Source: Nitrosomonadaceae bacterium (lineage in GTDB: Bacteria; Pseudomonadota; Gammaproteobacteria; Burkholderiales; Nitrosomonadaceae). Taken from it: a stretch of DNA of 17,808 bases. A model generated the notes under the pieces. The model ran no database searches. It was not told the DNA's origin and worked only from the letters and a program-made list of their open reading frames with translations. Positions within the stretch are counted from its first letter, which is position 1, and every line of letters starts with the position of its first letter. Location: NCBI GenBank assembly GCA_919902625.1, contig CAKKRO010000027.1, forward strand, positions 3,757 through 21,564. The letters are read 5' to 3'. Positions 6,827 to 14,237 of the stretch are shown here, piece by piece. A program made the translations under genes and the position numbers.

Positions 6827-8022
6827 CCGAAGGCGGTCCATGCACGGTTGAGCTTGGCGATCTGGGACTGGATCAGGGCGGGCATTTGCTGATAAAACGC
6901 GCGCTACGCACAGTGCCGGTGCATGCTCCGGTTGCAGTGTATGGCGATGCACCGGAACTTGCCATTCATCTGCGTGGCTGGTGCCGTGCCCAGGGTCACG
7001 ATATTGAAATGGCACAAATCACGGGCGGCCCGGTTGCGGTGATACATCGTGGCGGGGCTGAAGTTGGGCGTTGGCGTGGTGCGCAATCTACCGGCGATGC
7101 CGCCACTCCGGAAGAACGTGCACCTGCCAACTGGGGACTGGCGGGGCGCGGTGCAACAGTTGAAGCCGGCATGCCGGTTTTCGATTTTCCCCTCGATACG
7201 CGTGCTGAAGTATGGGCGAAGGAAGCTGCGCGATTATACGCCCAGGCTGCCGCCTCGCAATGGAATCCTGCCGCAGCCATTCCGTGGGATGAGCCGTTCG
7301 TATTATTGGACGAAGTGGAAGATGCGGTCGTGCAAGTGATGACTTATCTTATCGAGAATGAAACAGCGGCACTCGTGATTCCGGCCCGGTTCGCATCGCA
7401 AGTGCATCCGCATTTCCGTGAAGTGATGCAGTTGCTGGCGATTCAGGCGGCTGATGAAGCACGTCATATCGAAGTATTTACACGGCGTGCATTGTTGCGG
7501 AGATCGAAACTTGGCTTATCAACCGCCGGTGGTCAGGCATCCCTTAAGACGCTTATTGATGAGCCGGATTTTGCCTTATCGGCAATGCTGCTTTCGGTAC
7601 TGGGTGAGGGCAGTTTCCTGTCGTTATTGTGGTTTCTGCATCAATATGCGCCAGATCCGGTTACACGCGAGATAGCGCGATTGGTTGGACAAGACGAAGC
7701 TCGCCATGTTGCGTTTGGTATTGCCCATCTGACGCGGCATGTGCAGGAAGATCCGGTGTTGCTGGGACGATTGGCAGCGGCTATCGAACATCGTCATGAT
7801 GTTCTTGCCCATACTGCCGGTCTCAATGAAGAAGTGTTTGATTCCCTGATATTATTGGCTGCCGGATCGTGGCAGCCGGAAGCTTTGCGTGCCGGATGGG
7901 AAAAAGTACAGGCGCTGATTGCCGATATGGATCAGGGGCGTATCCGGCGTTTGCGCAAGATTGGCTTCGATGAGCAGAGTGCACGGTCACTTTCAGCCTT
8001 GCATACGCGTAATTTTATGTAA
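6823..8022 (+). CDS. TusA-like domain fused to ferritin-like diiron protein
   Basis: A 399-residue two-domain protein. Residues 8-79 follow the TusA/SirA sulfur-carrier pattern (LGL start, helix, DAPELAIHLRGWC, GHDIE, HRGG end). However, the sulfur-carrying Cys of the LGLRCPEP motif is replaced (LGLDQGG, Gln18). After a linker, residues 165-330 form a four-helix diiron domain. It has a first-helix Glu (178 or 180), EARH at 212-215, Glu262 in GEGSF, and a second EARH at 292-295. This is the classic E/ExxH/E/ExxH ligand set of ferritin-like oxidases and oxygenases. ATG 6823 overlaps the preceding TGA (ATGA), implying translational coupling. The substrate is unknown. A non-catalytic storage role is possible but less likely given the operon. 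Confidence 0.78.
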   Translation: MTEGGPCTVELGDLGLDQGGHLLIKRALRTVPVHAPVAVYGDAPELAIHLRGWCRAQGHDIEMAQITGGPVAVIHRGGAEVGRWRGAQSTGDAATPEERAPANWGLAGRGATVEAGMPVFDFPLDTRAEVWAKEAARLYAQAAASQWNPAAAIPWDEPFVLLDEVEDAVVQVMTYLIENETAALVIPARFASQVHPHFREVMQLLAIQAADEARHIEVFTRRALLRRSKLGLSTAGGQASLKTLIDEPDFALSAMLLSVLGEGSFLSLLWFLHQYAPDPVTREIARLVGQDEARHVAFGIAHLTRHVQEDPVLLGRLAAAIEHRHDVLAHTAGLNEEVFDSLILLAAGSWQPEALRAGWEKVQALIADMDQGRIRRLRKIGFDEQSARSLSALHTRNFM

Positions 8023-8034
8023 TAACTCAGATAT

Positions 8035-8085
8035 TTCTATCCCTGCTTATTGTTTCCAGCCAATCATGCCGTGGCAGGGATAGAA
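8035..8085. terminator. Inverted repeat between convergent genes
   Basis: Arms at 8035-8046 and 8074-8085 form a perfect 12-bp stem with a 27-nt loop. It starts 12 nt after the plus-strand diiron gene and ends 10 nt before the stop of the minus-strand gene, so it can serve both 3' ends. No T-run follows on either strand, so termination efficiency is uncertain. Confidence 0.5.
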
Positions 8086-8095
8086 GCGAAACTAT

Positions 8096-8458
8096 TTAGC
8101 GCATGTGTGATTCAACGAAGGTTGTTTCCCGGTTGAAATCATCCCAAATATAGCTCGGCTTGACAAAAGGCGTGGTGGGTATAAGGAATGTCGCAATGTC
8201 AAAAGCACCGCTCATTGACCGTCCAACCGCATTGGCAATGCCGGTGAGGAATCCGACAGTCATTCCGTGAATAACGCCATCCCTGTTGCCGACGATTGTT
8301 ATCGTTTTAGGTATTTCAGCGACACCAGTAACCGCATTAGCCAAGCCATTTCCCAGTTTTTCGACGGCTTTGTCAGGATATTGATCAGCAAGCACTGGAT
8401 TGGGAACTGCCAAAAACAGGATGGGCAGGATCAATAGTGATTGAATGGTTTTTTTCAT
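8096..8458 (-). CDS. Exosortase-associated TIGR04073-type exported protein
   Basis: A 120-residue exported protein. A signal peptide (1-24, cleavage after VLA) is followed by EKLGNGLANAVTGVAEIPKTI (33-53), a Gly-rich stretch GVIHGMTVGFLTGIANAVGR (61-80) and FDIATFLIP (86-94). This arrangement matches the small TIGR04073 family, which occurs in genomes with exosortase/PEP-CTERM systems. Its molecular role is unknown. The central segment could associate with membranes. AAGGA lies just upstream of ATG 8458. No exosortase gene is in the window, so any link with that system cannot be tested here. Confidence 0.75.
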   Translation of the reverse strand: MKKTIQSLLILPILFLAVPNPVLADQYPDKAVEKLGNGLANAVTGVAEIPKTITIVGNRDGVIHGMTVGFLTGIANAVGRSMSGAFDIATFLIPTTPFVKPSYIWDDFNRETTFVESHMR

Positions 8459-8531
8459 AGTGAATCCTTCAGTAATTAATAAAGTGATTAAATTTTACAA
8501 TAGCTGAACATGCGTTTTATTGATTGCTACA

Positions 8532-9044
8532 TTATTTATTGGGTTTCTGCTTGAGTAAACCAATAATTCTTTCTACTTCACGTTCAATCTGGTTTTCCGG
8601 GTAGTTTTGATTCTTCAACTCAGTCCTGATTCTATAAGCCATTTCCAGAATGAGCAGATCCATCGTGTTTTTATCCCCTCTCTGTGATGCTTCCTGGTAT
8701 TCCACCTGGAATCGATTGATGGCCACCATCATGGTGTCTTTATCAATATCCATCCTGGATAAAATGGATTCCAGCTCATATTTTAAGTTGCTGGATAACA
8801 CCGGTTGTAAAGACTGGGGATCTGGCTCAGGTTGATAAGGAATATGTTTCTGTATGAGAACCGATAACATAATCAGCGCTACACCTGAGCCCACAGTAGC
8901 AACCACAAAACGCCAAAGTTTATATTCTTTCCCCAGTAGTTTTACAATGCTGATTCGTTGCAATCCAAGCCGGGCAAAGACAATTATTCCTACAAGGAAC
9001 AGAATGGCACCAAGTGCCATGATAGCGGGTACAATCGGATGCAC
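8532..9044 (-). CDS. Two-TM membrane protein of unknown function
   Basis: A 170-residue protein with two hydrophobic segments (about 6-24 and 46-64) separated by a basic loop. A charged, largely helical C-terminal domain (80-170) is rich in Glu, Arg, Lys and Gln and could form a coiled coil. I do not recognise a family. The GTG start at 9044 is well supported by AGGAGT at 9056-9051, 6 nt upstream. It lies 73 nt upstream of the TIGR04073-type gene on the same strand, so the two may be co-transcribed. Confidence 0.7.
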   Translation of the reverse strand: MHPIVPAIMALGAILFLVGIIVFARLGLQRISIVKLLGKEYKLWRFVVATVGSGVALIMLSVLIQKHIPYQPEPDPQSLQPVLSSNLKYELESILSRMDIDKDTMMVAINRFQVEYQEASQRGDKNTMDLLILEMAYRIRTELKNQNYPENQIEREVERIIGLLKQKPNK

Positions 9045-9117
9045 AGTTTTACTCCTAATGTCTTATTTTCCAGTTGCAGTTTGTAGAAAGCCTAAATTTC
9101 AGTTGTTACACTGAGCA

Positions 9118-9142
9118 TCGGTGATTATTGATGAATCACCGA
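9118..9142. repeat. Small perfect hairpin between minus-strand genes
   Basis: Arms of 9 nt (9118-9126 and 9134-9142) enclose a 7-nt loop in the 257-nt gap between the glycine-zipper lipoprotein and the two-TM gene. No T-tract follows on either strand. It may be a weak terminator, RNA stabiliser or operator. Confidence 0.4.
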
Positions 9143-9301
9143 CCCCATTCAAATGCGTATTTTAGCCTAATATGATACTCAGTTATTATTTGTTTGATAA
9201 ACAAGTTAATGATTGCAGTCTTTACAGAAGTTTTGAATTATTGACAGATCAAAGTCTTCAGTCCCTTATTCAGCGGCTTACTACCCAAGTTACTGGAAAA
9301 A

Positions 9302-9841
9302 TCATTGTGGAGGAGGTGGGGGCGGATTGCCAGGTGGTGGAGGCGGCGGATTGAAATTGGGTGGCGGAGATGAAATTTCCCGATGGTTGCTTGCAGGCGG
9401 ATCATTGGTAATTCTGCCGGATACCGGTACGCGATGGCCTTTGGCATACATGCATTGGATATAACTGATGTCGTAGCGTTGTTGATTTACGTATGCAGAA
9501 GTGCTGGCAGTGCCGGATCCCACGAGCCCGCCGGCTAAAAGACCTGCGCCGGCACCGATTGCAGCGCCACTTCCACCGCCGATAGCCGTGCCAGCAATGG
9601 CGCCAAGACCGGCCCCGATTGCGGCGCTTTCCATGCCGCTTATTTGAGCGGATTGCCGCGGTGTTGTACCGCCCACTTGTTCGTAGGCATACTGCCGGCA
9701 TTCGTATTCATCATAACGGAATTGCTCAAAACTTTTGCCGGTACCCGGCAGTGTCATAACGCTGGGCCCTGCCGGTAAATTGACACATGCTGCCAGTAGA
9801 CAAACTATTGATGGTATCGATATTCGTTTAATTGCTTTCAT
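9302..9841 (-). CDS. Glycine-zipper lipoprotein with polyproline tail
   Basis: A 179-residue predicted lipoprotein. The signal sequence ends in the lipobox LLAAC (Cys19). Residues 39-55 (EQFRYDEYECRQYAYEQ) match the stretch preceding the glycine zipper in many proteobacterial outer-membrane proteins. Residues 73-110 form a Gly/Ala zipper (GxxxG repeats) likely to insert in or pack against a membrane. YIQCMYAKGHRVP (128-140) is the usual closing motif. The last 20 residues are almost all Pro, an unusual addition that may reach through or bind peptidoglycan. GCGAGAA upstream of ATG 9841 is a weak ribosome binding site. It follows the His-rich secreted gene by 15 nt and is probably in the same operon. 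Confidence 0.78.
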   Translation of the reverse strand: MKAIKRISIPSIVCLLAACVNLPAGPSVMTLPGTGKSFEQFRYDEYECRQYAYEQVGGTTPRQSAQISGMESAAIGAGLGAIAGTAIGGGSGAAIGAGAGLLAGGLVGSGTASTSAYVNQQRYDISYIQCMYAKGHRVPVSGRITNDPPASNHREISSPPPNFNPPPPPPGNPPPPPPQ

Positions 9842-9856
9842 AGCATTCTCGCTTCA

Positions 9857-10378
9857 TCATTGTGTATAGGGTTGGGGGGCAACCTGTAACCAGCCGCCCG
9901 GGCATTCCTTGATATATGGATAGTATCCTTCCGGATCCCGGCAATAATGCCAGTAATTGGTTTTCGATTGAGTAGCCGTTGGTTTTTGCTGTTGTATATA
10001 GACGGGTGGTTGTGAGGGAACTGCAACAGCGGGCGGGTAAGCATAATAAGGCCTGAAAAAAGGATCTGCATATCCATATGCGCGATAGCCATAGAAACCT
10101 GGGCCAAAGAATCCCGGATTGTAATAACCTCCCCAGAACCCTGGATTGTAGTAACCGCCCCAGAGCCAAGGATCATAATAGCCACCGATGCCTACACTGA
10201 AATGATTATGACCATGACTATGATCCCAATGGTGGTGATGACCATCGCCGTCATAGTGACCACTTCCATCTGAATCTCCCCCGCTATCGCCCCCACCGTC
10301 TCCCTCAGCCAATGCTAAATTATCGAGCATGACGACCAGTAATGATATTGTGATCAATCGCCATTTTAAATTTTTCAT
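9857..10378 (-). CDS. Secreted His/Gly/Tyr-rich protein with YYC-GYYPY-C-GW motif
   Basis: A 173-residue exported protein. The signal peptide spans 1-24 (cleavage after LALA). An acidic Gly/Asp/Ser stretch (25-45) leads into a His cluster (41-59, about 8 His), a likely metal-binding patch. Residues 66-115 are aromatic repeats, with GGYYNPGFWGG-type units occurring two to three times. The C-terminus holds YWHYC (Cys146), GYYPY (151-155), Cys159 and GGW (161-163), a recurrent module in exported proteins of this group, with two Cys that could form a disulfide. ATG 10378 is chosen over TTG 10399 because it gives a normal signal peptide. It is the first gene of the minus-strand pair with the glycine-zipper lipoprotein. 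Confidence 0.7.
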   Translation of the reverse strand: MKNLKWRLITISLLVVMLDNLALAEGDGGGDSGGDSDGSGHYDGDGHHHHWDHSHGHNHFSVGIGGYYDPWLWGGYYNPGFWGGYYNPGFFGPGFYGYRAYGYADPFFRPYYAYPPAVAVPSQPPVYIQQQKPTATQSKTNYWHYCRDPEGYYPYIKECPGGWLQVAPQPYTQ

Positions 10379-10714
10379 ATGAACCCAACTTTGAATCAAG
10401 CAAATAATAGAAAATAGAAGAGAAAGCTTTTACTTTTCCATTCAGTCAGGCAAATGTCAAAGACAATTTGCTTGTGATCTTGGTATACAATACTCATGCT
10501 CTTTAAGCAATTAATCTGACATGATTTAAATTCGATAGGTTCCAATAGGGTCTCGATATAGCGTCGTTTTAAATCGAAATGGACGCTAAATATCAAACTG
10601 ATGGCCCTGCCAAATATGGATGGGAAAAGGTATCATAGGGGTACAGAATTGCCGTCGATGGCTTTTACTTGAGCCGGTGAACTTAATCGTTATATTTTTT
10701 AGGAGAAAATTAGA
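10379..10714. other. 336-nt divergent intergenic region upstream of cbbP
   Basis: This AT-rich region separates the minus-strand His-rich gene from plus-strand cbbP. It contains a 7-bp inverted repeat (10559-10565 with 10582-10588, 16-nt loop) that could be an operator for a LysR-type or other regulator. I found no convincing promoter hexamers for either gene. A 66-codon minus-strand open frame (10596-10396) shows no protein-like features. Confidence 0.45.
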
Positions 10715-11584
10715 ATGTCGCAAAAACACCCGGTTATCGCTGTTACCGGATCTTCTGGTGCAGGCACCTCAACGGTAAAAAGTAGTTTTGAACATATTTT
10801 CCGTCGTGAGAATTTGAAAGCAGCGATTGTAGAAGGTGATAGTTTTCATCGCTATGATCGTGAATCGATGAAACATGCGGTTGCAGAATCAGAGAAAAAT
10901 GGCGGGCGTGCCATCAGCCATTTTGGGCCTGAAGCCAATGAGTTTGAGAAGCTGGAAACCTTATTCAAAGAATATGGCGAAAGCGGCAGCGGTCAGACAC
11001 GTTTATATCTGCACAATGATGAAGAAGCGCAACCGTGGCAACAAAAAGCGGGTACATTCACCCCATGGTCGCCTATTCCACCCGGTTCTGATTTGTTGTT
11101 TTATGAAGGACTACATGGCGGAGCGAAAAGTGATACCGCTGATGTGGCCAAGTACGTGGATTTGCTGGTTGGTGTTGTGCCGATCGTTAATCTGGAGTGG
11201 ATTCAGAAAATATATCGTGATACCAATGCGCGTGGTTATTCAGCAGAAGCAGTAACGCACACCATTTTGCGCCGCATGCATGATTACGTGCATTACATCA
11301 CACCGCAGTTTTCACGCACCCATATCAATTTTCAGCGTGTGCCTACTGTCGATACATCCAATCCATTCATAGCCCGCGATATTCCAACGCTGGATGAAAG
11401 TCTCGTGGTGATCCGTTTTAGGGATCCGGTGAAAGCGGATTTCCCTTTCTTGTTGAATATGATTCATGATTCATTCATGTCTCGGCCCAATACCATTGTT
11501 GTTCCAGGTGGAAAAATGGGCATGGCGATAGAACTCATACTGACTCCATTGATTCTGGAGATCGTCGCTAAAAGTAGAGCATAG
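10715..11584 (+). CDS. cbbP: Phosphoribulokinase
   Basis: A 289-residue enzyme that phosphorylates ribulose 5-phosphate with ATP to ribulose 1,5-bisphosphate in the Calvin cycle. The length fits the bacterial (class I) form. Visible motifs are the P-loop GSSGAGTST (12-20), EGDSFHRYDR (40-49, including Asp42, His45 and Arg49), Walker B DLLFYEGLHGG (126-136, Glu131), and Lys165, Arg168 and Arg173. All match catalytic or allosteric residues known from the Rhodobacter enzyme. AGGAG at 10701-10705 supports ATG 10715. No RuBisCO or other cbb genes are adjacent, so it stands apart from a cbb operon, at least within this window. Its presence supports an autotrophic host. Confidence 0.96.
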   Translation: MSQKHPVIAVTGSSGAGTSTVKSSFEHIFRRENLKAAIVEGDSFHRYDRESMKHAVAESEKNGGRAISHFGPEANEFEKLETLFKEYGESGSGQTRLYLHNDEEAQPWQQKAGTFTPWSPIPPGSDLLFYEGLHGGAKSDTADVAKYVDLLVGVVPIVNLEWIQKIYRDTNARGYSAEAVTHTILRRMHDYVHYITPQFSRTHINFQRVPTVDTSNPFIARDIPTLDESLVVIRFRDPVKADFPFLLNMIHDSFMSRPNTIVVPGGKMGMAIELILTPLILEIVAKSRA

Positions 11585-11794
11585 TGTTTTTAACTGACTT
11601 TTGGTTAATTCATGAATCACGATTAAATGCTTATATGCACTATCTGATTCGGAATTAATCAGTAAGTTGGAAATCCATATCATCTTGTTTAAGATATGGC
11701 CTGAACAGACTTCAGTCATGCTTTTTTACTGGTCAATCCGGTTTGACCGCGTGGTACTGCTTTCCACGCAGTAATCCTCATTCATATTGATTAC

Positions 11795-13996
11795 ATGACT
11801 CTCCTATTATCCGATCTTAATCCGCAGCAACTCGAGGCCATCACGCTGCCGCGCCAATCAGTGCTGATATTGGCCGGCGCTGGAAGTGGCAAGACCCGTG
11901 TATTGACTTCGCGCATTGCTTATTTGATTCAATCGGGACAGGTAAGCCCGCATGGCATACTGGCGGTAACTTTCACCAATAAAGCCGCCAAGGAAATGCT
12001 GACAAGAATTACCGCTATGCTGCCGATCAATACGCGCGGTATGTGGATTGGGACATTTCATGGATTGTGTCATCGCATGTTGCGTACACACTATCAGGAT
12101 GCAGGGTTGCTGCAAACATTCCAGATTCTGGATTCTGCAGATCAATTGGGCTTAATTAAGCGCATCTTAAAGAGCTTATCCGCCGATGAGAAAAAATTCC
12201 CGCCGCGCCAGGTGCAATGGTTTATCAATCATGCCAAGGAAGCCGGCTTACGCGCTGCTTATGTTGAGGCGGACGATGCTTTTTCGCGCCGCATGCTTGA
12301 ATTTTATCAAGCTTATGAACAGCAATGTAACAAGGAAGGCGTGGTGGATTTTTCTGAGTTGCTGCTGCGCAGCTATGAATTATTGAGTCGCAATGAAATC
12401 CTGTGCAGGCATTATCGAGAGCGTTTTAGTCATATCCTGGTGGACGAGTTTCAGGATACGAACCGATTGCAGTATCAATGGCTGAAATTGCTGGCGGGTG
12501 TGGGAAATCCAAATGCCGCAGCAGTGTTCGTGGTCGGTGATGATGATCAAAGTATTTACGCATTCCGGGGCGCGAATACAGGCAATATGAAAGATTTTGA
12601 GCGTGATTTCGGCATCTCCAAAGTGATCAAGCTGGAACAAAACTATCGCTCGCACGGCAACATTCTGGATGCCGCCAACGCACTGATAGAAAACAACAGC
12701 GAGCGCCTGGGGAAGAATCTCTGGACCGCCGAAGGGAAGGGCGAGTTGCTGCGCGTGTACAATGCGCCCAATGATTTTGACGAAGCTTCATTTATCGCCG
12801 ATGAAGTGAAGACATTGCATGCCGGAGGCACTGCTTTGTCAGAAATCGCATTGCTCTATCGCTCCAATGCGCAATCAAGGGTTCTTGAACACAGCTTGTT
12901 TAATGCGGCAATACCGTATCGGGTTTATGGCGGCATGCGTTTCTTCGATCGCCAGGAAATCAAACATGCGTTAGCCTATTTACGTTTGATGGCCAATCCT
13001 GACGATGACAGCGCGCTGTTGCGCGTGATTAATTTTCCGGCACGCGGCATTGGAGCGCGGAGCCTGGAACAATTGCAGGATGACGCCCGTTTGCAAGGTG
13101 GAAGCTTATGGGCCGCCGCACTGCAAAAATGCGGCGGTGAAGCTGTGGTTACTCAAGAACCGGCAAAACCAATAAAAGGTATTGCCGCATTTGTTCATTT
13201 GATCCTGATGATGCGGCAAAGCTGCGATACGTTACCATTACCGCAGATTGTTGAGCAGATGCTGACTCACAGTGAGTTATCGGCGCATTACGCGAAAGAA
13301 CGCGAAAGTGCAGAAAGACTGGAAAATCTGAACGAGCTGATTAATGCCGCAACCAGTTTCGTCCATGAAGCGGAAGATGACAGTCTGGCTGAATTTCTTG
13401 CGCATGCTTCACTTGAAGCCGGTGAGCATCAAGCGGGCAGCGGTCAGGATGCTTTGCAGCTAATGACGGTACATGCAGCCAAAGGACTTGAATTTCATAG
13501 TGTATTTCTGAGCGGGCTGGAAGAAGGGCTTTTTCCTCATGAGAACAGTCTGAATGAAGCGGACGGAGTCGCAGAAGAAAGGCGCTTGATGTATGTGGCC
13601 ATGACACGCGCCCGCCGCCGGCTGTATTTAAGTTTCGCGCAAAGCCGCATGCTGCATGGGCAAACCCGTTATAACATTCCCTCGCGTTTCCTGGATGAAA
13701 TCCCGGAAAATTGCTTGAAATGGCTGCAATCACCCCCCAAAATGAATATAAATCCCTATCATTCAAGTGCCAGCAGTCAGACCACAACATTTACCTCAAA
13801 AACTTCAAGTTACAATCCACAAAAGTTTTCCAACGGTGGTTGGAGAATCGGACAAAACGTGCTACATGCCAAGTTTGGCACGGGCGTTATTGTCAACTGT
13901 GAAGGCAGTGGCGGCGAAGCACGTGTGCAGGTTAATTTTGACCATGCAGGAATGAAGTGGTTACTGCTGGAGTATGCGAAGTTGACAGCGGTTTAA
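11795..13996 (+). CDS. uvrD: ATP-dependent DNA helicase II UvrD
   Basis: A 733-residue superfamily 1 helicase that unwinds DNA 3' to 5' in nucleotide excision repair and mismatch repair. Motifs in order: Q-motif NPQQLEAI (9-16), Walker A AGAGSGKT (27-34), TFTNKAAKEM (59-68), TFHG (87-90), Walker B DEFQDTN (217-223), VGDDDQSIYAFRGA (247-260), QNYRS (282-286), TVHAAKGLEF (558-567) and YVAMTRARRRLYL (600-612). The C-terminal KFGTGVIV ... WLLLEYAKL (693-730) is the Tudor-like domain typical of UvrD rather than Rep. The length is normal. ATG 11795 has no evident Shine-Dalgarno sequence, but the N-terminus agrees with the family. Confidence 0.96.
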   Translation: MTLLLSDLNPQQLEAITLPRQSVLILAGAGSGKTRVLTSRIAYLIQSGQVSPHGILAVTFTNKAAKEMLTRITAMLPINTRGMWIGTFHGLCHRMLRTHYQDAGLLQTFQILDSADQLGLIKRILKSLSADEKKFPPRQVQWFINHAKEAGLRAAYVEADDAFSRRMLEFYQAYEQQCNKEGVVDFSELLLRSYELLSRNEILCRHYRERFSHILVDEFQDTNRLQYQWLKLLAGVGNPNAAAVFVVGDDDQSIYAFRGANTGNMKDFERDFGISKVIKLEQNYRSHGNILDAANALIENNSERLGKNLWTAEGKGELLRVYNAPNDFDEASFIADEVKTLHAGGTALSEIALLYRSNAQSRVLEHSLFNAAIPYRVYGGMRFFDRQEIKHALAYLRLMANPDDDSALLRVINFPARGIGARSLEQLQDDARLQGGSLWAAALQKCGGEAVVTQEPAKPIKGIAAFVHLILMMRQSCDTLPLPQIVEQMLTHSELSAHYAKERESAERLENLNELINAATSFVHEAEDDSLAEFLAHASLEAGEHQAGSGQDALQLMTVHAAKGLEFHSVFLSGLEEGLFPHENSLNEADGVAEERRLMYVAMTRARRRLYLSFAQSRMLHGQTRYNIPSRFLDEIPENCLKWLQSPPKMNINPYHSSASSQTTTFTSKTSSYNPQKFSNGGWRIGQNVLHAKFGTGVIVNCEGSGGEARVQVNFDHAGMKWLLLEYAKLTAV

Positions 13997-14176
13997 AAAG
14001 CTTAATAATAGTTTTCAAATAATAATATAAAGTCTCGACGCTCATCGTGCGTATTATCAAGTGCTATTGGATAATCGTTAATATAATCGGACTTTATCAA
14101 GTGTAAGTTTTTCGTACGCAGCCCCTTGAAAATCATCTTCGATTAAAGCGGCAGTATTAATTGTTTTATCGGTCTA

Positions 14177-14205
14177 TTGATTCTTAAGCTAACCGTTACT
14201 ATATG
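14177..14205 (+). promoter_or_regulatory. Possible sigma70 promoter of the hybrid kinase gene
   Basis: TTGATT (14177-14182) and TATATG (14200-14205) are separated by 17 nt and lie 33 nt before ATG 14238. Each hexamer matches four of six consensus bases, so this is only suggestive. Confidence 0.3.
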
Positions 14206-14237
14206 GCTTCTACCTAACGTATCAAAACAATGTACGC

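Noticed and set aside
9172..9354. 60-codon plus-strand open frame
   Set aside because: It runs into the 3' end of the minus-strand glycine-zipper gene and has no ribosome binding site or recognisable features.
10455..10460. Perfect TTGACA on the minus strand as the -35 of the His-rich gene
   Set aside because: No acceptable -10 hexamer lies 15-19 nt downstream.
10396..10596. 66-codon minus-strand open frame upstream of the His-rich gene
   Set aside because: It is AT-rich intergenic DNA with an amino-acid composition typical of chance frames and no ribosome binding site.
10669..10696. TTGAGC and TATATT, 16 nt apart, as a cbbP promoter
   Set aside because: The -10 would be only 4 nt from the Shine-Dalgarno sequence, so the transcript would start inside the ribosome binding site.
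11675..11699. 7-bp inverted repeat between cbbP and uvrD as a terminator
   Set aside because: The stem is short and AT-rich with an 11-nt loop, and there is no T-run directly after it.
14050..14106. Direct repeat TTATCAAGTG occurring twice, about 40 nt apart, between uvrD and the kinase
   Set aside because: Two 10-nt copies in AT-rich DNA with no third copy are too weak to call an operator or an iteron.
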